In this document: positions 1 to 8,096 of the stretch, in pieces
Layout: the number at the start of each line of letters is the position of its first letter
Position numbering within the stretch: the first letter of the stretch is position 1
Translations under genes and position numbers: made by a program
The notes under the pieces: generated by a model
What the model was told of the DNA's origin: nothing
What the model saw: only the letters and a program-made list of their open reading frames with translations
Database searches by the model: none
DNA from: Rossellomorea aquimaris
Lineage (GTDB): Bacteria; Bacillota; Bacilli; Bacillales; Bacillaceae_B
Direction of reading: 5' to 3'
DNA: 64,000 nucleotides
Assembly (NCBI RefSeq): GCF_008180865.1
Contig: NZ_VTEX01000001.1
Span: 1,327,809 to 1,391,808, forward strand

Positions 1-1
1 C

Positions 2-931
2 GAACGTATTATGATGAAAGTAAAGGATGCTAATCTCAATAACGTTACAAGAACTGCATGTTACATTGATTTTTTCAAGAAGCACCCTGAAATCCACTGG
101 TCGTTTCTTGCTCATATGGTATCCAGGAATGCCGGCTATCATATGACTGACCTTCGAAATAATCTGCTTTCACACGTCTTGTCCAAAAAAGGGCAAAATG
201 CGTTTTTCTCATTCCTCGAGTTGTGTAACGCAGCCATATTTCAAGATGCGTATCCTCAACTATTACTATATGAACAGTGGAAAAGAACGGGGCATGCTTC
301 TTTTCATCTTCTCAAAAAATTCAACGTTTCCATTTTCATGAAAAGTATATGGAATGATTATCTCACAACGGGTAATGAACAAGTTTTAACCATAGGGCTC
401 ATCATGAATGAACAGCATATGATTCAAAAGAGAATATTAACGGGTATGAAGAAATCAATTGGAGTGGAAGAATGGCTTTTCCTATTGCAGGATCGATTAG
501 AATTTGCTTCTATTCTCTTCCCGTATGGAAAACATTCCCCCTTCTCTCTTGCCGGGCTTTCTCTATCCCACTTTGAACAGGTTAATCGCAGAATTCTGTT
601 TGGCAAGAAGTTATACGGAATTTTATTTCATCGCTCTGTCTTCCCTTCCTCATACTCATATGCGACTCACCATTCCCACAGCGGCTCGAGAGCAGATTAC
701 TGGCCACACATATATTCCAAAGAAGATAAAAAAACTCGTCTATATAGTCCCACTCTATCTTCTGCTTGGGATAACATGCCTTCTTTCACAATCTCTCCGT
801 CTGACTGGTTTGCTGACCAGCCGATCGAAGTGATGGCACCTCTAATGACGATGGTGATACCTGATCGCTTTTCTATGACAAAAAAGTGGAAAGGGTTGAC
901 CTCAATTCTTGTGAATCTAAAGAGGGATTAA
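2..931 (+). CDS. yppC: YppC-like DUF2515 protein, 5' end probably outside the window
   Basis: The reading frame is open to the left edge. An internal ATG at 11 gives 306 residues, but no ribosome site is visible in the few bases before it, and the frame continues upstream with Glu-Arg-Ile, so the true start probably lies outside the window. The stretch NNVTRT...HPEIHWSFLAHMVSRNAGY near the start is what I associate with DUF2515 (B. subtilis YppC, about 320 residues). The protein is soluble and rich in aromatic residues. No catalytic motif is recognised and the function is unknown. Its stop codon lies inside the first arm of a long hairpin. Family assignment is from memory and moderately secure. 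Confidence 0.7.
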   Translation, partial: ERIMMKVKDANLNNVTRTACYIDFFKKHPEIHWSFLAHMVSRNAGYHMTDLRNNLLSHVLSKKGQNAFFSFLELCNAAIFQDAYPQLLLYEQWKRTGHASFHLLKKFNVSIFMKSIWNDYLTTGNEQVLTIGLIMNEQHMIQKRILTGMKKSIGVEEWLFLLQDRLEFASILFPYGKHSPFSLAGLSLSHFEQVNRRILFGKKLYGILFHRSVFPSSYSYATHHSHSGSRADYWPHIYSKEDKKTRLYSPTLSSAWDNMPSFTISPSDWFADQPIEVMAPLMTMVIPDRFSMTKKWKGLTSILVNLKRD

Positions 932-1000
932 CTCAAAATAAAGTGCCTTCATGTTTTTCTGTAACCCGAAAAACATGACAGGCACTTAAGAGTTAATCCC
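924..1000. terminator. Long interrupted hairpin overlapping the yppC stop codon
   Basis: Three nested arm pairs are visible: GGGATTAACTC (924-934) with GAGTTAATCCC (990-1000), AAGTGCCT (941-948) with AGGCACTT (980-987), and CATGTTTTTC (950-959) with GAAAAACATG (968-977), closing on an 8-nt loop. The outer arm contains the yppC stop codon. There is no strong U-run after either side, so it may be an RNA-end stabiliser, a weak terminator or a mobile palindrome. Confidence 0.55.
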
Positions 1001-1058
1001 CATTATGTGAAAGGACATTCCTTACGATGTGATTTCCAATTCGATGGTTGAAAAGATT

Positions 1059-1235
1059 CTATACATCTTCTTCCCATTCTTCATCAATGATACATTTGGC
1101 AATCAGATACTCGAATGTGATATCCGCTATTTCTTCAAGCTCATCTTCTGACGGTACATATCCTCTTTGAACGAGTTCTTTCATGAAGAACTCGGCAATT
1201 TCTTCGGTGTCGATAAAGACTTCTATCTCCCGCAT
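1059..1235 (-). CDS. yozD: YozD family small acidic protein
   Basis: This encodes a 58-residue very acidic protein beginning MREIEVFIDTEEIAEFF. The start at 1235 is chosen because an AAAGGGGG ribosome site lies 7 nt upstream; the in-frame codons further upstream have no such site. The sequence agrees with what I recall of B. subtilis YozD, a short protein of unknown function. It faces away from the small membrane-protein gene at 1359, so the 120-bp gap should carry both promoters. In B. subtilis yozD also lies near yodN, which supports the assignment. Confidence 0.7.
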   Translation of the reverse strand: MREIEVFIDTEEIAEFFMKELVQRGYVPSEDELEEIADITFEYLIAKCIIDEEWEEDV

Positions 1236-1358
1236 GTGATCGCCCCCTTTGATTCTCAATTTATGACAGAACTCTTCCAGTTATGCTATGAGAAAAAAGT
1301 TTTCATAAGACTTAAGAGACAAGCATAGACTTTATCATCAAAGATAAGGAGCGATTCG

Positions 1359-1529
1359 ATGTTAAGCACATTTACTCAAAAAACGAAAACGATATTAAAA
1401 GATTTAGAAAATGGTGAGGGAATGATTGTTTCAGGAATGCAGTGGATTCTTCGGGTTGTATTGCTTTCATTTTTAATTATAAGCGTTCCGGTTTTTCTGT
1501 ATATCATGTGGCTTATTCCTTCTCTTTAA
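1359..1529 (+). CDS. Small single-pass membrane protein, 56 residues
   Basis: An ATG at 1359 preceded by AAGGAG with 8-nt spacing opens a 56-residue frame. The first ~28 residues are polar (MLSTFTQKTKTILKDLENGE...), followed by one hydrophobic helix (about residues 30-55) ending in WLIPSL. The predicted topology is a small anchored protein with a cytoplasmic N-terminus. I do not recognise a family. The gene converges on yodN and overlaps its 3' end by 17 bp. The good ribosome site and clear hydrophobic segment argue that it is real. Confidence 0.5.
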   Translation: MLSTFTQKTKTILKDLENGEGMIVSGMQWILRVVLLSFLIISVPVFLYIMWLIPSL

Positions 1530-2172
1530 CAATAGATTGTGAGTTTGTATGAGTTCTCAATTGTTCTAGCACATAGTCCATCTTATTCTTATATTTAGTA
1601 TCTTCAAAGAGAAGATACAGTGCTTTGTAATCATTATAATGATCCAGAAGCTGATCAATCCAACTCGGCTTTGGGTGAGCAGGTGAACGAAGCGATTTTA
1701 TTTTGCCTTCTTTTTTCTGCGGAAATACGAATCCGTATTTCTTAATAAAGGCTTCTGCTTGCTCTTCATCTGCAACTAAGGTGATTTCATCTTCGTCTGC
1801 TTCTAACCACTCTCCATCTGTAATTCTCATTAACTCATAAATGACGTCTTCCCAGGCATCGTCCTTATAACGCCATATTTCTGTCCTGAAGCCAACCACT
1901 TTAAAGAGATCCTCTTCATACCCCTTAACGATAACAAGATCTCCGAATAGAAATTTATATTCAATATCGATCTGTTCCTGTTCAAAAATGTATCCATCAT
2001 AAGAATCAAGCAATTCTAATGCTTTCTCCTTGAAAAGCCCTTCACTTTCGTTTACCTCATATAAAAACTCACCATCGAGTTTTTTAATATCGGTGATTTT
2101 CCCGACAGTACCATAGATTGTTACGACTACCGTTTCTCCAACTCTGAATCTAGGCTCTTTTCGTTTCTTCAT
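1513..2172 (-). CDS. yodN: YodN-like protein of unknown function
   Basis: The product is a 219-residue soluble acidic protein. The start at 2172 (MKKRKEPRFRVGETVVV...) is preferred because GGTGAGGGGAGA lies immediately upstream; a longer in-frame version starting near 2277 would run through the preceding terminator stem. Residues 1-150 show repeated short beta-strand segments such as GETVVVTIYGTVGKITDI and GDLVIVKGYEEDLFKVVGF, reminiscent of small SH3/KOW-like barrels; this is a visual impression only. The position between yozD and yozE matches B. subtilis yodN. Function unknown. Confidence 0.65.
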   Translation of the reverse strand: MKKRKEPRFRVGETVVVTIYGTVGKITDIKKLDGEFLYEVNESEGLFKEKALELLDSYDGYIFEQEQIDIEYKFLFGDLVIVKGYEEDLFKVVGFRTEIWRYKDDAWEDVIYELMRITDGEWLEADEDEITLVADEEQAEAFIKKYGFVFPQKKEGKIKSLRSPAHPKPSWIDQLLDHYNDYKALYLLFEDTKYKNKMDYVLEQLRTHTNSQSIVKEKE

Positions 2173-2248
2173 TCTCCCCTCACCCTTAATCGCCTTTTTT
2201 ATATGATATGCAACAACAAGCATATCGGTATACACGAAAAGCCTTTTT

Positions 2249-2287
2249 AAAAAAGGACCGACATTTGTTTTGAACAAATGTCAGTCC
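2249..2287 (-). terminator. Intrinsic terminator downstream of yozE
   Basis: On the minus strand a 15-bp stem with one G-U-type variation (GGACTGACATTTGTT paired with AACAAATGTCGGTCC) is followed by six U residues. It ends the yozE transcript before yodN. Confidence 0.85.
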
Positions 2288-2309
2288 ATTGGCTTTAAGG
2301 ATTATTTGG

Positions 2310-2534
2310 TTAAACTTTTTCTTCTAATAAATAGGCGTCCCATGCCATATCGAAAATGGACATATTTTCAAGATAATGACCATTCATTTCAAGGTAAGAA
2401 CTAATCTCATGGTATTGTTTTGATTGTTTAGGAAAGCTATGATCATCATAAGCTGAATTTGCGAAATGAGTTAATTCATCCTTGGCAGTAGGCTGCCTAT
2501 ATTTCATTAAATAATGATAAAAGGATTTTCTCAC
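2310..2534 (-). CDS. yozE: YozE family (UPF0346) protein
   Basis: This encodes a 74-residue protein. A GTG at 2534 is taken as the start because AGGTGG lies just upstream and the resulting [15 protein letters not shown] matches the conserved N-terminus and the usual length of about 74 residues of YozE. The GTG three codons earlier would overlap the ribosome site. Conserved segments seen are [22 protein letters not shown] and FDMAWDAY. The family is a small helical bundle of unknown function, possibly nucleic-acid binding. It is followed by a strong terminator. Confidence 0.85.
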   Translation of the reverse strand: MRKSFYHYLMKYRQPTAKDELTHFANSAYDDHSFPKQSKQYHEISSYLEMNGHYLENMSIFDMAWDAYLLEEKV

Positions 2535-2639
2535 CTGTTCCACCTACCCTTGTTGTTTCTTTTCTAAAAGGATAGCCGAAGAAGATGAATTCGTAAAGTG
2601 TTTGCTATACGGAAGTACATTTACCAGAATGATCCACGG

Positions 2640-2930
2640 TTAAAATCGAAAGTAATTTTTCTTTAGTAGACGGGGAAGTTCCATTAAATCTGTGTACGTG
2701 ATCACTTTATCGATTAAATTGGTGTCGATTAACATAAGCTGGTCTTCTATTTCATTGATGACCGCTTCTTCCTGATACTCCATTCCACAATGACTGCAGC
2801 TCATACTGGGGACATTCGAGATTTGAATCGCTCTAGTACCATCGGGGAGCTCCCAATACACGTTCGATTGATCCTCATGAGCTGTCTCTCCTTCACACCA
2901 TTCGCATATTTTCGCCTTATTTTTATCCAT
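2640..2930 (-). CDS. yokU: YokU-like small zinc-finger protein
   Basis: This encodes 96 residues from a start at 2930, with AAGGA about 12 nt upstream; an in-frame start at 2954 is possible and would add 8 residues. Two pairs of cysteines, CEWC near the N-terminus and CSHCGMEY around residue 45, form an obvious zinc knuckle, as in the YgiT/MqsA type. The C-terminal part (DLMELPRLLKKNYFRF) resembles the YokU family. The gene overlaps the 3' end of kamA by 8 bp, so it is probably co-transcribed with yodP-kamA. Its role is unknown; it is not evidently a toxin-antitoxin partner because no toxin gene is adjacent. Confidence 0.7.
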   Translation of the reverse strand: MDKNKAKICEWCEGETAHEDQSNVYWELPDGTRAIQISNVPSMSCSHCGMEYQEEAVINEIEDQLMLIDTNLIDKVITYTDLMELPRLLKKNYFRF

Positions 2931-4350
2931 TGATGGTTTTTTCCTTATCATCATTTTTATCTTGTTCCATTTTTGATAGCATCGCTTTATGCTTCTTTTC
3001 TTTAAGCTGATCTCTCTTTCCTCTGAAGTCCTTAAGGGAATTGTGATCCGGATTTTCCTGATATTCCTTTCGACGTTCCAAACGCTTAAGTCCGCTCGGG
3101 GTGAGGGAAGAATGGGTTTGATTCATCAAGCCGGCAATTCCAATGGTAGGTTCTTTAATCTCTTCATCATGATACACTTCTTTAAAATAATCATCTGCCC
3201 TGCCCGCTACGTATTCTTCAGGTTCCGGATAGGTTGAGATGACTCCTTCAAAATTACGGACGACCACTTTAGAAGCACTTTGAGAAATAAGATAATTCGG
3301 TTGAAGGGAAATTTTCCCTCCACCACCAGGGGCATCCAACACAAAGGTAGGTACGGCATAGCCGGATGTATGTCCCCTTAAGCCTTCAATAATCTCCAGT
3401 CCTTTGGAAACAGGTGCCCGGAAGTGGCCGATTCCTTCTGATAAGTCACATTGATAAATATAGTATGGACGTACCCTGATCTTAACAAGGTCGTGCATAA
3501 GCTTTTTCATAATAGGCACACTGTCGTTTATACCGGCGAGAATAACCGCTTGATTCCCTACAGGAACCCCAGCATTTACGAGCATCTCACACGCTTTCTT
3601 GGACTCTTCCGTAATTTCGATCGATGTATTGAAGTGAGTATTCAACCACACGGGATGATATTTCTTCAGGATATTACACAGGTTCTCGGTAATCCGCTGT
3701 GGAAACACTACGGGCGCCCTCGTTCCAATCCGGATGATTTCGACATGTGGAATCTCTCTTAAATTCTTTAAGATGTATTCAAGAATCTGGTCATTAATCA
3801 GTAGACCATCCCCACCCGACAGCAGTACATCTCTTACACTGGAAGTATCCCGGATATATTCAATGGCCGCATCAAGTTGCTTCTTTGGTACGCCCATTCC
3901 AATTTGTCCCGAAAACCTTCTTCTCGTACAGTAACGGCAGTACATGGAGCATTGATTGGTTACGAGAAATAACACTCTGTCAGGATATCTGTGCGTCAAT
4001 CCAGGAACAGGGGAATCTTCATCTTCATGTAAAGGATCCTCCAGGTCATACTTCGTTTTATGAATTTCCTGTCCAATCGGAACGGATTGCATCCGGATAG
4101 GGCATCGCGCGTCATCCTCATTCATCAACCATGCATAATAAGGAGTAATATTAAGCGGGATCGTTTTGGTCGAAATCTTTACACCTTCCTCTTCATCCGG
4201 TGTCAGGTTTACCACTTTCTTTAGGTCATCAAGGGTTCTGATGGTGTTTGTCAGCTGCCATAACCAATTATTCCATTGTTCATCCGTAACGTCTTTCCAG
4301 AGCTCAATATCCTTCCAATCCCTTTTCGGTTTATAGAGATTCATTTTCAT
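2923..4350 (-). CDS. kamA: Lysine 2,3-aminomutase
   Basis: KamA is a radical-SAM, PLP-dependent enzyme that converts L-lysine to L-beta-lysine. The protein has 475 residues. The radical-SAM cluster motif CSMYCRYC is at residues 134-141, and the glycine-rich DAPGGGGKI near 339-347 carries the expected PLP lysine (K346). The N-terminus MKMNLYKPKRDW matches the known B. subtilis start, although a second ATG two codons in has better ribosome-site spacing. The charged C-terminal tail is typical of Bacillus KamA. It lies directly downstream of yodP, whose product acetylates beta-lysine, so the pair resembles ablA-ablB. In B. subtilis this operon is transcribed in the mother cell by sigma-E. Confidence 0.96.
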   Translation of the reverse strand: MKMNLYKPKRDWKDIELWKDVTDEQWNNWLWQLTNTIRTLDDLKKVVNLTPDEEEGVKISTKTIPLNITPYYAWLMNEDDARCPIRMQSVPIGQEIHKTKYDLEDPLHEDEDSPVPGLTHRYPDRVLFLVTNQCSMYCRYCTRRRFSGQIGMGVPKKQLDAAIEYIRDTSSVRDVLLSGGDGLLINDQILEYILKNLREIPHVEIIRIGTRAPVVFPQRITENLCNILKKYHPVWLNTHFNTSIEITEESKKACEMLVNAGVPVGNQAVILAGINDSVPIMKKLMHDLVKIRVRPYYIYQCDLSEGIGHFRAPVSKGLEIIEGLRGHTSGYAVPTFVLDAPGGGGKISLQPNYLISQSASKVVVRNFEGVISTYPEPEEYVAGRADDYFKEVYHDEEIKEPTIGIAGLMNQTHSSLTPSGLKRLERRKEYQENPDHNSLKDFRGKRDQLKEKKHKAMLSKMEQDKNDDKEKTING

Positions 4351-4441
4351 CTACTCCACCAACTTTCAAAAAAGTATCTTTCAATCAGGAACAGAACTAT
4401 ACATTAGCCTATGAAATAGAATCCCAATCGGTTTTCATCTT

Positions 4442-5275
4442 TTACATTACACTTAAATCTTTTTCCCAAATGTTCATATCTTCCATTTTGTCGAAGATGA
4501 TGCAATTGTTCGCCAGTCTTCCGCCGTATCGATATCCAAGCTGATGGAATACCGCATTCATACCAAATGAAAGTGCCCTGGCAATCGTATAGGCACAGAA
4601 AATGTCGCGGTTAAGCAGTTCCCATTCCAACTTTCGGATCAGATGTTTCATATACCCGCCTTTTCGATAGGAAGAGCGTGTAGCACAATCCGTCAATTCG
4701 GCGTTCTTAAAGGTTGAGGACACATCGGCGGAAGCAGCACTGATGATTCTTCCTTCCTCCTCGATATAAACAAAGATTGTCCCACTTTTCATTGACTCTC
4801 TCACATAGTCGGGATTGTGTAATGGTACAGGATATAACTTAAATACTTCCTGATAAAGGTCGGCCAACTGCCCTGCATGCTCTTCGGTCGCGACGGAAAT
4901 CGGTATAGAACCTTCGCTTTCATGTCTACCGAGCTCCTGGACGGATTGAAGAATGGCATCCTCATCCCTCCAGTACGAGCTATTTCTTCTTTCATCTGTT
5001 AAAAACTTACTCATAAAAAAAGCTTTATCCCCATTAAAGTATGCGTTTACTCCCCCCTCCAAGATGAAACCTTTTTCGAATAAATAGAGAGATTGTTCCC
5101 TTCTTGCTTTCACAATTACCTTTTCATAAAGATTGGACTGAGTTTCCTTCTTCACATACTCCCACAATAATACCGGGTTGCCTCTAAACTCATCCACCCG
5201 CAGCCTTCTGTTATAGCCATCTTTATAAATAGCAGCTTCTATCTTCGGTTTTTTAATATATTCGTATGTCTGCAT
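4442..5275 (-). CDS. yodP: Beta-lysine N-acetyltransferase (YodP/AblB-like GNAT)
   Basis: The product is a 277-residue GNAT-fold protein. The start at 5275 (MQTYEYIKKPKIEAAIYKDG) has AAAGGGG about 9 nt upstream, while the longer in-frame start at 5302 has no ribosome site. The C-terminal half contains the acetyl-CoA region TDCATRSSYRKGGYMKHLIRKL. By family, YodP/AblB acetylates the beta-amino group of beta-lysine made by KamA, giving N-epsilon-acetyl-beta-lysine, a compatible solute in archaea; its role in spore formers is less clear. It precedes kamA with a 91-bp gap and follows a terminator after yodQ, so it probably has its own promoter. Confidence 0.85.
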   Translation of the reverse strand: MQTYEYIKKPKIEAAIYKDGYNRRLRVDEFRGNPVLLWEYVKKETQSNLYEKVIVKARREQSLYLFEKGFILEGGVNAYFNGDKAFFMSKFLTDERRNSSYWRDEDAILQSVQELGRHESEGSIPISVATEEHAGQLADLYQEVFKLYPVPLHNPDYVRESMKSGTIFVYIEEEGRIISAASADVSSTFKNAELTDCATRSSYRKGGYMKHLIRKLEWELLNRDIFCAYTIARALSFGMNAVFHQLGYRYGGRLANNCIIFDKMEDMNIWEKDLSVM

Positions 5276-5297
5276 TCTTATAAGCCCCTTTTTTACC

Positions 5298-5326
5298 AAC
5301 ATATGAAGTGATAAGGTAAGTTATGA
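5298..5326 (-). promoter_or_regulatory. Possible sigma-E-like promoter for yodP-kamA
   Basis: On the minus strand TCATAACT (5326-5319) and CATATGTT (5305-5298) are separated by 13 nt, resembling sigma-E -35 and -10 elements. The predicted transcription start would lie only about 15 nt before the yodP ATG. The match is partial and the call tentative; it is prompted by the terminator between yodQ and yodP. Confidence 0.25.
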
Positions 5327-5337
5327 AACAAACCATT

Positions 5338-5383
5338 ATAAAAAGGAACAACCTATGTCTTAAATCATGAGGGTTGTTCCTTC
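5338..5383 (-). terminator. Intrinsic terminator between yodQ and yodP
   Basis: On the minus strand GGAACAACC pairs with GGTTGTTCC across a 19-nt loop and is followed by UUUUUAUA. It lies in the gap after the yodQ stop codon and so separates yodTSRQ from yodP-kamA. Confidence 0.75.
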
Positions 5384-5477
5384 TGTGGATGATATGAAGT
5401 TAATAAACATTGAAGCTGACCAACGGTATGTGAAAGGGTAAATATCATTTATTACTCTATACCCGTAAACAGGAAAA

Positions 5478-6743
5478 TTATGACTCTTTATTACACCAAT
5501 CCAAAATAAATAAGGAAAGTATTTCAGCAGTCTGATAGATTTTATTCAATTCGATGTATTCGTTTGCGTCATGAGCCACTTCAGTTGTTCCAGGACCAAA
5601 TACGACGACCGGAATATTCCCTCCCCTAGATAAGATTCCACCATCCGTTCCCCAGGGAGAGGCTTCGATGATTGGGGTGGTTTCCAATACTTCATTGGCA
5701 TGATAGCAAAGCTTTTCCACTAATTCATGCTCACAGGAAAGGTCCCCCGGCTGCCATCTTCCACCAAACCATTCGATTTCCACAGGATGACGATCAAACC
5801 ATGAATCAACCTTATCCATCTTAGAGAGGGCATCTTCTACCTCTTTTTCTACTTGTTGTAAGGACTCCCATGGTCCAACCCCCACCCTTCCCTCAATGAT
5901 AGCAAGATCAGGAACGGAGGATGGCCACTTCCCGCTTTCAATTCTTCCAATATTGATGGGTAATGGAATGGGAATATTTCTATACAAAGGATCATCCACC
6001 CTCTTGTTTCTGGATAATTCCAGTTCTTGAAGAGTTTGAATGACGGTATAGGCTTTATCAATGGCGTTTACCCCTTCATACCTGGTGCCCCCATGTGCCG
6101 ATTTCCCTCTTACTTTCAGGCGGAACCACATGGATCCCTGTTGCTTCGGAAAGATCTTCATGTTGGTGGGTTCGGGAATAATGGCAGCATCTGCTTTATA
6201 CCCTCTCACTAAGGCGGCAAGGGTCCCGGTCCCGCCACTTTCCTCCTCTATCACACTTTGAAAGAGGATATCACCTTTCTGTGGGATGTTTAACTCCTTC
6301 ACGATTTCCAATGCAAGGAGTAAAGCAACAGATCCCCCCTTCATATCGGTTGACCCTCTTCCGTAAAGCTTTCCTTCTTCAATCACACCACCGTATGGGT
6401 CATATGTCCAATTCTCCCTGTCTCCTTCCGGTACGACATCGATGTGTCCATTTAAGAGGAGACTCCTGCCCCCACCTGTTCCTTTTAACACACCGACTAC
6501 ATTTGGGTTGCCTTCGAAGTTCTCACGATCACATCGATAAAAAGGATGGTCCAACACATCCGATTCTTTCACTTCCCAAATGTCCAACTCCAAGCCAAGC
6601 TTCCGGCATTTCTCGATGACAATCGCCTGGGCCTTAGATTCATTGCCCCTGACACTATCTTCCTGCACTAACCTTTGCAGGAGCTTGATTGTACTTTTCT
6701 TTTTTTCTTCTATTATTTTCTTGATGAGACGGTGAGTTTCCAA
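5478..6743 (-). CDS. yodQ: M20-family deacylase/peptidase YodQ
   Basis: The product is a 421-residue zinc amidohydrolase of the ArgE/DapE/ACY1/CPG2 group. The start is a TTG at 6743 with AGGAGG seven nt upstream. Metal-site motifs are NGHIDVVPEG (around 98-107), GRGSTDMKGG (around 130-139), the catalytic EEE (around 166-168) and EPT near 192; WGTDGG and the terminal VAHDANEYI complete the site. The substrate is unknown; a role in releasing the acyl group of an acylated amino acid of the lysine pathway is an inference from the operon. It lies 11 bp downstream of yodR and is followed by a terminator. Confidence 0.88.
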   Translation of the reverse strand: METHRLIKKIIEEKKKSTIKLLQRLVQEDSVRGNESKAQAIVIEKCRKLGLELDIWEVKESDVLDHPFYRCDRENFEGNPNVVGVLKGTGGGRSLLLNGHIDVVPEGDRENWTYDPYGGVIEEGKLYGRGSTDMKGGSVALLLALEIVKELNIPQKGDILFQSVIEEESGGTGTLAALVRGYKADAAIIPEPTNMKIFPKQQGSMWFRLKVRGKSAHGGTRYEGVNAIDKAYTVIQTLQELELSRNKRVDDPLYRNIPIPLPINIGRIESGKWPSSVPDLAIIEGRVGVGPWESLQQVEKEVEDALSKMDKVDSWFDRHPVEIEWFGGRWQPGDLSCEHELVEKLCYHANEVLETTPIIEASPWGTDGGILSRGGNIPVVVFGPGTTEVAHDANEYIELNKIYQTAEILSLFILDWCNKES

Positions 6744-6754
6744 ATCGGTTCCTC

Positions 6755-7417
6755 CTAGTCTATATACTTGATAGCGGGGCTCAGTGTATAATGAGCTTCT
6801 GTTGTCTCTTCAATATCTTGAAGTGTGTATGGATTAAATAGTTCTTTTAATATCAATCTACCATCCTCAATTGTAAATACGGCCCTGTCTGTAATGATCA
6901 TTGAAACGCATGATCTCGTGGTTATTGGAAGCGTGCACTCCCGAACGATCTTGCTTCCACCTTTTTTATCCAAATGGGTCATGAGCACTATGACTCTCTT
7001 TGCCTTCGAGGCAAGTTCGGTTGCACCTCCCATCCCCGGTACTTTTTTGCCTGGTATGATCCAATTGGCAAGATCTCCTTTTTCGCTGACTTGCAGGGAA
7101 CCTAGAATCGTTAAATCGACTTTGCCCCGGCGAATCATGGCAAATGCGATGGAGCTATCTGTATAACAGCCTCCATTCATCAATGACACAGGGTATCCTC
7201 CCGCATTACACAAGTTTTCGTCCTCCTGCCCTTGCACAGGTTCAGGTCCGATTCCAATAATTCCGTTCTCCGATTGAAAAACAACGGGAAACCCCGGGGG
7301 AAGATGATTTGGTACAAGTGATGGTATTCCGATCCCTAAATTTACGATCATATGCTCTTTCACTTCCAAAGCTGCACGCTTTGCTAACTTATCTTTCAAT
7401 TCGTTTCCCAGGCCCAT
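6755..7417 (-). CDS. yodR: CoA-transferase subunit B (YodR)
   Basis: The product is a 220-residue CoA-transferase beta subunit of the 3-oxoacid/butyrate-acetoacetate type. The typical SENGIIGIGP motif with the catalytic glutamate is seen near residues 49-58 (FQSENGIIGIGPEP), followed by NAGGYPVSL and the MGGATELASKAKRVIVLMTH segment. AAGGAG lies upstream of the ATG. The gene overlaps yodS by 22 bp, as expected for co-translated alpha and beta subunits. The pair may activate a lysine-derived keto acid as a CoA ester; that substrate assignment is inferred from context. Confidence 0.9.
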   Translation of the reverse strand: MGLGNELKDKLAKRAALEVKEHMIVNLGIGIPSLVPNHLPPGFPVVFQSENGIIGIGPEPVQGQEDENLCNAGGYPVSLMNGGCYTDSSIAFAMIRRGKVDLTILGSLQVSEKGDLANWIIPGKKVPGMGGATELASKAKRVIVLMTHLDKKGGSKIVRECTLPITTRSCVSMIITDRAVFTIEDGRLILKELFNPYTLQDIEETTEAHYTLSPAIKYID

Positions 7418-8094
7418 TTCCAGTCGACTCCTTTAGATAAAACAATATGATCTACAAAAACACCCGACGTAACGATTTCCTCAGGATCCAACTCGCCGAC
7501 ATTCACAATTTCTTCTGCCTCTACAATCGTGATATCTGCTGCCATAGCCACAAGGGGATTCGTATTTCTGGCACTTTTATCATAAATAAGGTTCCCATAT
7601 GTGTCGGCTTTTTTGGCATATACTATCCCAACTTCAGCATCCAGGGCTGATTCATATAGGTAACGGTCTCCATCTATCTCCAGTATCTCTTTTCCTTTAT
7701 TTAAATAAGGATCATCCACACCTATTTCGGTTACGATACCCTTCAATCCCACTCCACCAGCCCGGATTCTTTCAGCCAATATGCCCTGTGGAGAGAATTC
7801 AACTTCCAGCTTCCCTTCACTCATCAATCGACCTGCTTCCGGGTTAGACCCGATATGGGAGGCAATCACCTTCTTTACTCGGTAATGTGCAACCAGTTGT
7901 CCGATTCCGATATGAGGAAAGCCTGTATCATTTCCAATAATCGTGATATCCTTCGTTCCCCAATCCAATAAGTGCTTACATATAGTAGGAGGAGAACCCA
8001 CCCCTCCAAATCCGCCAAACATCAACGTCATTCCATCATTAAAAAAATGTTTTATATTTTCATAGCTACTTCTTTTATTATGAAGACGGGACAT
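7396..8094 (-). CDS. yodS: CoA-transferase subunit A (YodS)
   Basis: The product is a 232-residue CoA-transferase alpha subunit with the glycine-rich segment MFGGFGGVGSP near the N-terminus. The start at 8094 (MSRLHNKRSSYENIK) is preferred because GGAAGGAG lies 8 nt upstream; a start at 8112 would run back into yodT. YAKKADTYGNLIYDKSARNTNPL and VEAEEIVNVGELDPEEIVTSGVFVD are characteristic of the family. It follows the yodT stop by 2 nt and overlaps yodR, so YodS and YodR very likely form one heteromeric enzyme. Confidence 0.9.
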   Translation of the reverse strand: MSRLHNKRSSYENIKHFFNDGMTLMFGGFGGVGSPPTICKHLLDWGTKDITIIGNDTGFPHIGIGQLVAHYRVKKVIASHIGSNPEAGRLMSEGKLEVEFSPQGILAERIRAGGVGLKGIVTEIGVDDPYLNKGKEILEIDGDRYLYESALDAEVGIVYAKKADTYGNLIYDKSARNTNPLVAMAADITIVEAEEIVNVGELDPEEIVTSGVFVDHIVLSKGVDWKWAWETN

Positions 8095-8096
8095 AT

